A stretch of DNA of 44,527 nt from Ignavibacteria bacterium (GTDB lineage: Bacteria; Bacteroidota; Ignavibacteria; Tepidaquicellales; OLB5): the NCBI GenBank assembly GCA_025451455.1, contig JANWKI010000091.1:1-44527 (forward strand). Direction: 5' to 3'. The position numbers and the translations under genes were made by a program. The notes below the pieces were generated by a model. The model did not search any database, was not told the DNA's origin, and worked only from the letters and a program-made list of their open reading frames with translations. This document shows positions 1-8,785 of this stretch, piece by piece. Within the stretch, counting starts at the first letter, position 1. Each line of letters opens with the position of its first letter.

Positions 1-71
1 AGCCGGCTATAGTATAGATAACAGAATTTTTTTGTTGTTTAATATCTGAAACTTAGTTTAAATCAATTATT

Positions 72-1007
72 ATGTCTATAAAAGTCACTAACTTAACGAA
101 ATACTACGGCGATTATCTTGCCGTAGATGATATTTCTTTTGAGGCAAAAAAAGGAGAGATCCTTGGCTTTCTCGGTCCAAACGGTGCCGGAAAGTCCACA
201 ACGATGAAGATTATTACAACTTATCTTCCTCCAACATCAGGTACCGTTGAAGTATTCGGCAACGATGTTGAAGAAAAATCGCTTGAAGTCAGGAAAAGGC
301 TTGGGTACCTTCCTGAGCTGAATCCTTTGTATTACGATATGAATGCACCGGATTATTTGGACTTTATTGCTTCTCTTGACGGGATCCCGAAGACAGAGAT
401 AAAGAAAAAACGCGAAGAGATGATCAAGGTTTGCGGTCTGGAAAGTGTAAGACATAAAGATATCGGCACGCTTTCAAAAGGTTTCAAACAGCGTGTGGGT
501 TTGGCTCAGGCTATGATAAATAATCCCGATATTCTTATCCTTGATGAACCGACATCAGGACTTGATCCTAACCAGATCATCGAGATCAGGAACCTGATAA
601 AGAAACTTGGCAAAGAAAAAACAGTTATCCTTTCAACACATATACTCTCAGAAGTAACAGCAACCTGTAACAGGGTCATTATCATCAACAAGGGCAAGAT
701 AGTTGCCGACGGCACCCCGGAAGAGCTTCAGGCAAAATCAAAAGGGCAAAGCCTTGTTATACTTGAAGTGAAGAACAACTGCGATAAGAACTCGCTATCT
801 GGTAGCCTGAGAGAAATACGCAATGTAAATAAAGTCGAGTTCGTAAAAGATACAGGTGATTCATTTATCTTCAATATATACGGTGATAAGGGCGCGGATC
901 TTCGCGAGGTAATTTCCAACAAAACAAGTGCTATGAAAGCCACGCTGCTATCAATGCAGACAAAACAATCTTCACTGGAAGATATTTTCAGGGAGTTAAC
1001 TAAGTAA
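72..1007 (+). CDS. GldA-like ABC transporter ATP-binding protein
   Basis: ATPase subunit of an ABC-2 type transporter; it should sit on the cytoplasmic face and power the permease encoded 4 bp downstream. Visible motifs are Walker A GPNGAGKST near residues 35-43, the signature LSKGFKQRVGLAQAM near 135-150 and Walker B ILILDEPTSGLDP near 155-167. The GFKQRVGLAQA form of the signature is typical of the Gld/Nod-like ATPases. A C-terminal extension of about 90 residues follows the ATPase core, as in GldA. It is the first gene of a run with permease, GldG-like and DUF4340 genes. GldA is known from Flavobacterium gliding motility, but this gene set also occurs in non-gliding bacteria, so gliding is not inferred. 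The substrate is unknown. Confidence 0.93.
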   Translation: MSIKVTNLTKYYGDYLAVDDISFEAKKGEILGFLGPNGAGKSTTMKIITTYLPPTSGTVEVFGNDVEEKSLEVRKRLGYLPELNPLYYDMNAPDYLDFIASLDGIPKTEIKKKREEMIKVCGLESVRHKDIGTLSKGFKQRVGLAQAMINNPDILILDEPTSGLDPNQIIEIRNLIKKLGKEKTVILSTHILSEVTATCNRVIIINKGKIVADGTPEELQAKSKGQSLVILEVKNNCDKNSLSGSLREIRNVNKVEFVKDTGDSFIFNIYGDKGADLREVISNKTSAMKATLLSMQTKQSSLEDIFRELTK

Positions 1008-1011
1008 TATC

Positions 1012-1734
1012 ATGAATACACAGAATATTAAAACAATCTATTCAAAAGAGCTTAAATCTTATTTTAATTCCCCGGTAGCTTATATTGTCATGATCGTTTT
1101 CATGCTTATATCGGGATTTTTGTTTACAATGAGCTTTTTTCAGATCAATGTTGCTTCAATGCGTGAATTTTTCGGAAGCTTTTTCATTCAGCTTGTGCTT
1201 TTTGTGGTTTTTATACCGGCAATTACCATGCGCAGCTTTTCCGAAGAAAAGAAACAGGGTACACTGGAGCTTTTACTTACCAAGCCGATCACGGATACTG
1301 AGCTTATCCTGGGGAAATATCTTTCGGCCCTGACGCTTGTAGTAATAACCCTGCTGCCGACGATATTGTATTTCATTGTTATAAAGATGATCGGACCGAT
1401 ACCATTTTGGCCCTTTTTAACAAGCCTGCTTGGCTTCGTTTTAATGAGCGCATTTTTCCTGGGCATCGGGGTTTTTGTATCTTCACTCACTGAAAACCAG
1501 ATAATTGCATTTATTGTAAGTGTGCTGATATGCCTGTTCTTTTTCCTGCTTGGTAAACTTTTAATTGTATTTCCCGTATCTGTTGTTTCTGTATTTGAAT
1601 ACATTACGACCGATTATCACTTGAGCAATATTTCAAGAGGTGTAATTGATTCCCGGGTACTTATCTATTATTTCTCAATGATATTTTTTACATTGTTCCT
1701 TACTAAAGTATCACTTGAAAGCAGAAAGTGGTAA
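1012..1734 (+). CDS. GldF-like ABC transporter permease
   Basis: Integral membrane permease of the ABC-2 type, 240 residues with about six hydrophobic segments (roughly 20-42, 58-78, 100-128, 140-163, 170-195, 215-232). The stretch MRSFSEEKKQGTLELLLTKP around residues 70-90 is the hallmark of GldF/ABC-2 permeases, an amphipathic coupling segment between the first membrane helices. It begins 4 bp after the ATPase stop codon, so the two are probably translationally coupled. Together with the GldG-like protein downstream it should form an inner-membrane export or assembly complex. The substrate is not evident. Confidence 0.9.
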   Translation: MNTQNIKTIYSKELKSYFNSPVAYIVMIVFMLISGFLFTMSFFQINVASMREFFGSFFIQLVLFVVFIPAITMRSFSEEKKQGTLELLLTKPITDTELILGKYLSALTLVVITLLPTILYFIVIKMIGPIPFWPFLTSLLGFVLMSAFFLGIGVFVSSLTENQIIAFIVSVLICLFFFLLGKLLIVFPVSVVSVFEYITTDYHLSNISRGVIDSRVLIYYFSMIFFTLFLTKVSLESRKW

Positions 1735-1797
1735 TGTATTTTTAAGCAGTTATCAAATTATTCAGCAATTTAGAAATAAATAAAATAGTTATATATA

Positions 1798-3531
1798 ATG
1801 GCAGAAGAATTAGAAAATAAAGACGAACTCTCAGGCGAGGAACCAATCGAAGAAGGAACTGCGGAAGAACCCGAAGTTCCCGAGGATGACCGCTTATCAA
1901 AGAGAAAAAAGAAAACCGAAAGCCGCCGCCAGCAGGCAATTATCAGGGTGCTGCTTGTTGCAGGTATACTGATCGTTATCAATATCATTGCTGTACAGGT
2001 ATTTTTCCGCTGGGATCTTACTCCCAATAAAATATATACCTTAAGCGACGCAAGCAAATCGATCGTTTCCAGGCTTGATGATAAGCTTGTGGTAAAGGCT
2101 TATTTTACTGATAATTTACCTTCTCCCTACAATAATAACAGGAGATACCTGCAGGAGCTTCTTGATGATTACCGCAGCGCTTCCAACAAGAAGATTTCAT
2201 ACGAAATTATCAGCCCAAGCGATGAAGCACAGCTTGAAACCGAAGCGCAAAAATACGGGATTCAGCCCGTGCAGGTGCAAAATGTATCTAATGACAGGGC
2301 AGAGGCTTTGAAAGCATATATGGGTGTTGTTCTGCTCTATGGCGGTAAACAGGAAGTGATACCCTTTATTGGCAGCACGGAAAATCTGGAATATGATATC
2401 ACCGGAGTAATTAACAGGCTTATTCAGCCAGAACTGAAAAAAATAGGTGTTCTTTCAGGTCCAAACATGCCCGGTGTTGATAAGATATCGAAAGTTAACC
2501 AGTATCTTTCTAAATTCTACAATGTAACTAATGTTGATGCTTCGAAGAATGCGCCAATCCCGGCAGATATAAGAACCCTGCTGGTATTTACACCAAAAGC
2601 GCCCCAGCAGCAAAGCCAGATGATGCAGCAGCAGGCTCCGGATGTAATTCCTGAGAACCTGAAATTTGCAGTTGACCAGTACATAATGAACGGCGGCAAA
2701 GTTATTTTCCTGCTGAGCAAAGTGAATGTATCTTCGCAGCAGCAATTTCAGATCGCACAGGTTGTAGGTACCGGACTGGAAGACATGCTTGAGAGTTACG
2801 GCGCGAAAATTAATAATACTATTATTACCGATAAAGAATGTGCATTTGTCAGCGTACCTGTTCAGCAGGGACCCATTCAAATGTATACACAGATCCCGTT
2901 TCCTTATTACCCGAAAATTGTAAATATTAATAAAGAAATACCTTCTTTTGCAGGAATTGGCCAGGTCTTTCTTGGATTTTCAAGCGATCTTGATCTAAGC
3001 GTAGCAGGCACTAAAGGTCTTAAGGTTCTGCCGCTTTTGACCACATCTCCAAAAACAGGGTCAAACCCGGAATTTGCAATTGTACAGGCATCAGGAAAAA
3101 TGCTTCCGGATAGTATGTTCAAGTTCAAAGATCTCTCGGTGGGCGCAATATTTGAAGGCAAGTATCACAGTTTTTACAAAGGGAAACAGGTTCCATTGGA
3201 TACTGCACAGGGTTCAAATCCGCCTTCCACAATAGTGAAAGAAGAAAGCCCGGATACTAAGATAATTGTAATAGGCAACGGTGATTTTGCACAGGATGAT
3301 TTCCGGGGACCTGATGAAAACCTTTTGTTCTTTGCAAATATTATTGACTATATGACAGATGATGCAGGACTTTCTATGATCAGGATGAAAGATGCAAATC
3401 CCAAACCGCTGGAATCTGTTGAAGACAGCACAAAAGCTATAGTTAAGTATGGAATGCTTGTGGGTCCTCCGCTTTTGGTACTGTTGTACGGTATGATGAG
3501 ATGGAGAAAAAAGAAAGCTGCAAGAAGCTAA
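1798..3531 (+). CDS. GldG-like ABC transport auxiliary protein
   Basis: Auxiliary component of the GldAFG-type transporter, 577 residues. The first 45 residues are acidic then basic and charged, followed by a membrane helix near residues 50-70. Next comes FRWDLTPNKIYTLSDASKSI, the conserved beginning of the periplasmic GldG domain. A large soluble domain containing a glutamine-rich patch (about 260-280) follows, and a C-terminal membrane helix near 548-568 ends in a basic tail. The topology of two helices around a periplasmic domain is that of GldG. It follows the permease by 63 bp on the same strand. The acidic N-terminal extension (EELENKDELSGEEPIEEGTA) is variable in the family. Role beyond transporter assembly is inferred. 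Confidence 0.88.
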   Translation: MAEELENKDELSGEEPIEEGTAEEPEVPEDDRLSKRKKKTESRRQQAIIRVLLVAGILIVINIIAVQVFFRWDLTPNKIYTLSDASKSIVSRLDDKLVVKAYFTDNLPSPYNNNRRYLQELLDDYRSASNKKISYEIISPSDEAQLETEAQKYGIQPVQVQNVSNDRAEALKAYMGVVLLYGGKQEVIPFIGSTENLEYDITGVINRLIQPELKKIGVLSGPNMPGVDKISKVNQYLSKFYNVTNVDASKNAPIPADIRTLLVFTPKAPQQQSQMMQQQAPDVIPENLKFAVDQYIMNGGKVIFLLSKVNVSSQQQFQIAQVVGTGLEDMLESYGAKINNTIITDKECAFVSVPVQQGPIQMYTQIPFPYYPKIVNINKEIPSFAGIGQVFLGFSSDLDLSVAGTKGLKVLPLLTTSPKTGSNPEFAIVQASGKMLPDSMFKFKDLSVGAIFEGKYHSFYKGKQVPLDTAQGSNPPSTIVKEESPDTKIIVIGNGDFAQDDFRGPDENLLFFANIIDYMTDDAGLSMIRMKDANPKPLESVEDSTKAIVKYGMLVGPPLLVLLYGMMRWRKKKAARS

Positions 3532-3548
3532 TTTCAGTGTCACCCAGC

Positions 3549-3575
3549 ATGGGCGAACCCGCAAGGTCTGCCCGT
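3549..3575. repeat. Isolated GC-rich hairpin between gldG-like and DUF4340 genes
   Basis: GGGCGAACC pairs with GGTCTGCCC around a CGCAA loop; one A-C mismatch and wobble pairs are present. It sits in the 112-bp gap and is much more GC-rich than its surroundings, resembling a short REP-like palindrome. There is no T-tract, so it is not an intrinsic terminator. I see no second copy in this window. Confidence 0.4.
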
Positions 3576-3643
3576 AACAAACGGAAAACCGGCAATAGCT
3601 TCATTAATTTTTTTAAAAGAACTATTATTTATATCAGAAGATA

Positions 3644-4570
3644 ATGAACAAATCAATTAGAATATTACTCGGAGTTTTTGCAGTGCTCATTGCAGTATAC
3701 TTTCTTTTTTTCAGAAGCGGCGAGAAAGTATCAACAGATAAGATCAATGCCAAACTTTTCGTTGCTGATTCCTCAAAGATAGATAAGATCGAAATAGTAA
3801 GAAATGACGGAACAATTATTTTAGAAAAGGTGAATAACCAGTGGAAAGTTATAAAACCGGTTGATTATCCTGCCGATACTACTGCAGTTTATGCAATGCT
3901 TAAAGACCTGAAGAATTTCAAGCTTGAAAGTATTGCTTCTGAAAACCCGGAAAAATTCAATAATTATCTTGATTCCGTCAACAATGCAAAGATATCCACT
4001 TACCAGGAAGGTAAGCTGCTGGGTACTTTTATCCTGGGTAAATCGCAAAGCGCAGATAATACATATTTAAAGAAGCCCGAAGAAAACAGGATAATACTTG
4101 CCTCAAGCCTTCTTGCTTCAAATTATACAAAACCTGTTAAAGACTACAGGAATAAAGATATTGCTTCCGTGAATTCATTTACTGTGAATAAGATCGAATT
4201 CAAATCGACGGATTCAAATAAGGTTGATTTTACCGTATCGAGAGATTCAGTTAACATGTGGAAGATCGGCGGCGATTCTGTAACTTCTTCTGCCATGGAT
4301 GGCTTTATGAATCTGTTCACTAAGTTTACCGCTGAAGATTTTAAGGATACTGTAATGACTTCATTCCCGGTACCTGCCTACTCACTGAATTTTTCGGGAC
4401 CTGCATTCCAGTTAGCAGTGAATTTTTACAAAGAAAACGTTGAGCCTCCAACATACATCTGCCAGGTTTCCGGTGTTAATCAGCTTTTCAAATTCAGCTC
4501 AGGTATGGCCTCTCAATACATGAAGAAAAGATCTGATTTCATTCCGGTTCCGCCTCCTGTAAAAAAATAA
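3644..4570 (+). CDS. DUF4340 domain-containing protein
   Basis: 308 residues. One N-terminal signal-anchor helix (about 5-24), then a periplasmic region. The stretch IDKIEIVRNDGTIILEKVNNQWKV around residues 45-70 is the recurring motif of DUF4340 proteins, which regularly sit beside GldA/GldF/GldG-type transporters. It is last on the plus strand before a strong bidirectional terminator at 4590-4617, so it probably closes this operon, although 112 bp separate it from the GldG-like gene. The biochemical role is unknown; by context it is a periplasmic partner of the transporter. Confidence 0.85.
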   Translation: MNKSIRILLGVFAVLIAVYFLFFRSGEKVSTDKINAKLFVADSSKIDKIEIVRNDGTIILEKVNNQWKVIKPVDYPADTTAVYAMLKDLKNFKLESIASENPEKFNNYLDSVNNAKISTYQEGKLLGTFILGKSQSADNTYLKKPEENRIILASSLLASNYTKPVKDYRNKDIASVNSFTVNKIEFKSTDSNKVDFTVSRDSVNMWKIGGDSVTSSAMDGFMNLFTKFTAEDFKDTVMTSFPVPAYSLNFSGPAFQLAVNFYKENVEPPTYICQVSGVNQLFKFSSGMASQYMKKRSDFIPVPPPVKK

Positions 4571-4589
4571 GAAATTTATGAAGAGCATG

Positions 4590-4617
4590 AAAAAGGCGGT
4601 TATTAACCGCCTTTTTT
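4590..4617. terminator. Bidirectional intrinsic terminator
   Basis: AAAAAGGCGGTT and AACCGCCTTTTTT form a 12-bp perfect stem with an ATT loop, with T-tracts on both strands. It lies between the convergent DUF4340 gene and the 814-residue membrane protein gene, so it can end both. Confidence 0.9.
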
Positions 4618-4646
4618 GTTATATCAAAACCGGAATTTTTCCGGAT

Positions 4647-7091
4647 TTACTTTACAGACCTCTTATATATCACTAAAAATGACAGCATTGCGAGTAAATA
4701 ACAGAATGCACCTGTCCAGTATGATGCCGATATTCCAAAGCTCATTGCGATTAAAATAGAAACAATTGTTGCAAGGACTGACATAACTCCGTTAATACCC
4801 CATAGCCAGGGCGTAATATCTGAACCGCCGGTTTTTAGGGAAGCAAGCTTCATCCCGAGCGGGAAAGCCATTCCAAGCAGCAGGCCAATTGGAAAGAGCG
4901 TTAAGACAGATACCAATATTCTTATTTCAGTAGAGTATTCCCTGAAAGCAATAATAATATAGGGTGTCAATGCGCCAAATAAGATCAAAACACAAATGAG
5001 TGCAATAAACCTTTTAATGGAGTTCTTAAACAGATCAGGTTTATTAGCCCCGCTGAAATAACTGCCGATGCCGCTGGATAACAGTAATGTGAAGAGCGCT
5101 GCAGCAAGGCTGTAAGTAGGGTGGCCAAGGAATATGTTCAGCCTCTGGATCTGGGATATTTCAATCAGCATGAAACCCAAACCGATCGTAATAAAAAAGA
5201 GAAAGTAAGGTAAAGTTCCCTTCAGGTTAACTTTCTTTGATGTTATCTTAAGAGGTACAACTATGCAGAGTAAAGAGAGCCCTGTCATTGTTACTGTCAG
5301 GGTCAGCAGAATAAATATTGCCCTGGCATTAAAACCCATATCCCATTCCTTCCAGAAACTGACGTTAAAGAGATCCTGAAACTTCATATAATGGAAGAAA
5401 AACGGTTTATCATCTGTTGGAGATTCTACGTTCACCGGGAAATCGCTGTTGAACTTTTTTCTCTCACTTGCAGCAGATGTCAGTTTTACAAAAACAGAGT
5501 CACTCACCCTTTTTGGAGTTATTACCGGCTCAAAATCAAAGGTCCTGTTTAGGCTGTCAACTGTATTTATTTCACTTTCAGTAAACGGTGCTTTGCTAAT
5601 CAGAAGTGTTCCTGTACCGCTTCTGTCTTCAATTCTTTCAAGCTGCTGGCATTTTATAAGCATTACATGGCTGCGGATATCAGTAATTCCTGAGCTGTTA
5701 AGTGCATCAGAACAGATGTTCATCAACCGGTAGTGCTCTATCGGCTTCGAGCGGTAGAACCTGGTTACTGTCAAGATACCTTCGGGTTTCAGCCGGCTGA
5801 ATAACAATTTCCATGTCTCGACAGTATACAGGGCGTTTTCCGTCAATACAAATGCACCGGATGCAGCCGCTGACCAGTTATCAATTACTGATACCTGAAT
5901 GATATCGAACTTCCTGCCGCTATCCATGCGCTGTATATAGCTTCTTGCCTCATCACCAACAAATTCAACATTCGGGTACTTATCCAGGTGACCGGTGAAT
6001 CCGCCGAAATCACCGTTTATAGCCTTTATCATATCCTTGTTTATCTCGATGCCCAGAATTGACTTCTGCCCGAATGCAAGTGAAGAAAGTACATCTCTCC
6101 CGGCCCCGCTTCCTATAATGAGCACATCCCCGTTACTTCGTAAATATTGCGCCAGATTGGATACATCATACTTAAGATGAAAAAGCTCCGTGGTATCACC
6201 GTTAAAATGGGAAAGGACCGTTGTTGAGTGGGCATCAATATTCAGCATAAGCTGCCTTATTTTTCTGGAGCGGTCATATTTATTGCTTAATCCCCAGCCG
6301 AAAGGCACTTCATATTTGGTTGAATCACCGTCAATGCTAACACGTGAAAACGAATTCCATTTTTCATAAAGCGGTTTATCAGACCACTCGCCCCTTACCC
6401 AAAACAGCCTTAACAGGGGACTATGATCATTTACAAGCACTGTGTGAAAAATTGAGAACAGTGCTATTATTATTGAATAAACTATCACCAGCTTATTTAG
6501 TTTTCCCTTTATTCCTGAGTTCTGCATGAAAAACAATGCGGCAACAGCCGAGATAAGCGCCGTGATAAACACTCCCGTAGGACCGCCTGATATATTGAGC
6601 ACAAATACTACCAGCACGCACCCAAGGGATGCGCCGATCAGATCAGCAGCATATAATTTGTTAACTGAATCAGGAAAGCGTGTTAGCAGAAGAGATATAC
6701 AAATTCCGCTGAAAACAAACGGAACTGAAATTTCGGTGTAAGTAAAGGCAGTAACCAGCATTCCAATAACAGACATGCCATGTATGAAAGGAATGAACAA
6801 ATGAATAAGAAAACTTATTAAAGTCGTTATGCTGAAATAAAAGGCCTGGCGGGCAAGTATATCGTTGATCTTTTCCTGCGGGAATTTTTTGGGGAATAAA
6901 TATACGAATATGGCTCCAACGGTCATTCCGAACATAGCCAGCGAAACCGCCATGAATGCAAAATGATAACCCATCGTAACACTGAAGATCCTCGTTAAGA
7001 GTATCTCATACATAAGCGTAGATAGCGCAACAAGGGAAATTCCCCAAAAAGTGTTTCTGGTGACCGGTACAGAAGAATCGGATAAATTCAT
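4647..7091 (-). CDS. Membrane protein with spermidine-synthase-like methyltransferase core
   Basis: 814 residues in three blocks. Residues 15-225 hold about six to seven membrane helices. Residues 240-590 are a soluble Rossmann-type domain with the SAM/decarboxy-SAM-binding motif VLIIGSGAGRDVLS at 323-336, then an acidic strand end (GIEINKDM). Residues 590-814 hold further helices. This resembles the large 'fused MFS/spermidine synthase' proteins seen in many bacteria, where the enzyme domain is flanked by transporter-like helices. Whether it makes a polyamine cannot be read here; no polyamine genes are near. It stands alone, convergent with the Gld locus and ended by the shared terminator. 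Confidence 0.75.
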   Translation of the reverse strand: MNLSDSSVPVTRNTFWGISLVALSTLMYEILLTRIFSVTMGYHFAFMAVSLAMFGMTVGAIFVYLFPKKFPQEKINDILARQAFYFSITTLISFLIHLFIPFIHGMSVIGMLVTAFTYTEISVPFVFSGICISLLLTRFPDSVNKLYAADLIGASLGCVLVVFVLNISGGPTGVFITALISAVAALFFMQNSGIKGKLNKLVIVYSIIIALFSIFHTVLVNDHSPLLRLFWVRGEWSDKPLYEKWNSFSRVSIDGDSTKYEVPFGWGLSNKYDRSRKIRQLMLNIDAHSTTVLSHFNGDTTELFHLKYDVSNLAQYLRSNGDVLIIGSGAGRDVLSSLAFGQKSILGIEINKDMIKAINGDFGGFTGHLDKYPNVEFVGDEARSYIQRMDSGRKFDIIQVSVIDNWSAAASGAFVLTENALYTVETWKLLFSRLKPEGILTVTRFYRSKPIEHYRLMNICSDALNSSGITDIRSHVMLIKCQQLERIEDRSGTGTLLISKAPFTESEINTVDSLNRTFDFEPVITPKRVSDSVFVKLTSAASERKKFNSDFPVNVESPTDDKPFFFHYMKFQDLFNVSFWKEWDMGFNARAIFILLTLTVTMTGLSLLCIVVPLKITSKKVNLKGTLPYFLFFITIGLGFMLIEISQIQRLNIFLGHPTYSLAAALFTLLLSSGIGSYFSGANKPDLFKNSIKRFIALICVLILFGALTPYIIIAFREYSTEIRILVSVLTLFPIGLLLGMAFPLGMKLASLKTGGSDITPWLWGINGVMSVLATIVSILIAMSFGISASYWTGAFCYLLAMLSFLVIYKRSVK

Positions 7092-7171
7092 AAATTATTC
7101 AGGTTTATAGAACTTAAAATATAAGGGGATGATGATAAATTAAATGGCAAAATTCGTAATGTTGATGCTAT

Positions 7172-8785
7172 TCAGGAATGCTTAACCCTGACAAATCCGA
7201 AGTAATTTATCCAGAAATTTATGGTAATAAAAGCAAATATGGCAATAATGGCAGTCAGCATGCTCTTATAGGAATACAACTGGATAACGATTACAACTAT
7301 ACCAAAGAGAAAAGGATACAGAATTGAAGTCATGCGGTGTAGTGAGTTTATCATCGTATTTTCTTTGGTAAACGGAAGCGCTTTTACAGTTAGATTGTAA
7401 ATAGAGTTGTACAGATTTGCTGCCGAAAAAATAAAAAGTGTGTGGATAATTACCTGGTCAAAAGGTATTTTGAAAATGAAAACGCACCCCAATAATGCGC
7501 AAACAGGAACCAGGAGATAGACCACGAAGAACTTTCTGAACCCGTTTTTGAAATGCTTCCTTGAAGAAACAGGATATGCATCGTATATCCATGAAACACC
7601 CGGATAATTTGTTACCCTTACCCCGATAATTGCAGTATTTAATACTACAAGCACACAAAGAATTATAGATATGTGGAACACAGGTTTGAGTGCAAAATAG
7701 TTTCTTGTAAATGGCGCAGGAAGCTGATCGGTAATGAGCGCAAAAACGGCAAGACCGAGAGGTATTATTATCATCGGCAGTACAGCCAGCCGGACAGCCT
7801 TATCTTTCAGATATAGTGATTTGATCAATCCGTAAGAGGAACGTTCCAGGTTATTTCGCAGATACAGATTCCAGATAATATCACTTATCAACTGGAAAAC
7901 AAAGAACCTGGGTTTACCGGGAGCTGAGTTAAAATCAATAATTCCGGCATTCATGAATTTATCTTTAATGAATGAGTAGTTTTCCATTAAATACATTTTG
8001 AGGCTGTAGTAACTTGCATAAAAAATCACAAGCGGCAGCAGCAGTTTCATTATCAGCCCGGGATCAGGAACATAATTATTTCTTGTATTGAGGAATGCGA
8101 ACCAGGATTGAGGGAAGAAGTCAATGATGCCTTTGGTTTTCAATATGTTAATGTAAGAACTGATATTGCTGCCGTTTCTGCCGGTTAATCCATACGATAT
8201 GAACTGGTAACCAAAGATCAGTATTAATATGAGAAAGAGCTGGAATATCAGTGTATACGAACCAATGTTTTTGGACCTGAACAGCCTCAATGCCGCGGAA
8301 TATAACAGAACCAGAATATTGATTACGAAGAAACTGAGCATATATCCGGAGATAATATATCCTATTGCGCGCGGGATAGACTTCATAATAGTATAATAGA
8401 AAATACTTCCGGGCAGCAAAAGCGGTAAAGATAAGAGTGCAATATAGCGGGTTATTACATACATTTTAGCGTTTACAAGTGTACTGTTATTAACAGGCAG
8501 GGCAGCGGTGATCTCTGCTTCTGATCTGGAAATTATCAGGTTATCGAGTTCGGTGATTATTGTAAAAGAAAGTATAAGCGAATAAAACAGAAAAGTAAGA
8601 AATGTATATTCAAATCCGGTAGGGTCTGTGTTCTGCCTCGCAAGAATCCATGGTAGAAATATTCCGGGTATAAGATAAGAAATGATTAGAAAGATCAATT
8701 TTCTGCCCGAGCCTGTCCGGCTTCTGGTTTCAAGCTTTAGCAGAAGCCTTCCAAGTATCCTGGCTTTCTTTACATCCGGTATCAT
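7172..8785 (-). CDS. Polytopic membrane protein, ABC-2 permease-like
   Basis: 537 residues with about a dozen hydrophobic segments and no obvious soluble domain. The pattern (charged N-terminus, paired helices, a central loop with ITELDNLIISRSEAEITAALPV near 80-100 and later helices) resembles large ABC exporter permeases that remodel the membrane, but I recognise no diagnostic motif. No ATPase gene is adjacent. Its ATG overlaps the mltG stop by 4 bp (8782-8785), so the two are co-translated. The function is unknown; a role linked to the cell envelope is only suggested by mltG. Confidence 0.65.
   Translation of the reverse strand: MIPDVKKARILGRLLLKLETRSRTGSGRKLIFLIISYLIPGIFLPWILARQNTDPTGFEYTFLTFLFYSLILSFTIITELDNLIISRSEAEITAALPVNNSTLVNAKMYVITRYIALLSLPLLLPGSIFYYTIMKSIPRAIGYIISGYMLSFFVINILVLLYSAALRLFRSKNIGSYTLIFQLFLILILIFGYQFISYGLTGRNGSNISSYINILKTKGIIDFFPQSWFAFLNTRNNYVPDPGLIMKLLLPLVIFYASYYSLKMYLMENYSFIKDKFMNAGIIDFNSAPGKPRFFVFQLISDIIWNLYLRNNLERSSYGLIKSLYLKDKAVRLAVLPMIIIPLGLAVFALITDQLPAPFTRNYFALKPVFHISIILCVLVVLNTAIIGVRVTNYPGVSWIYDAYPVSSRKHFKNGFRKFFVVYLLVPVCALLGCVFIFKIPFDQVIIHTLFIFSAANLYNSIYNLTVKALPFTKENTMINSLHRMTSILYPFLFGIVVIVIQLYSYKSMLTAIIAIFAFITINFWINYFGFVRVKHS

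Noticed and set aside
72-4570. Reading the Gld-type locus as proof of gliding motility
   Set aside because: GldA/F/G-like sets with DUF4340 occur in many non-gliding bacteria, and no other gld or spr gene is in the window.
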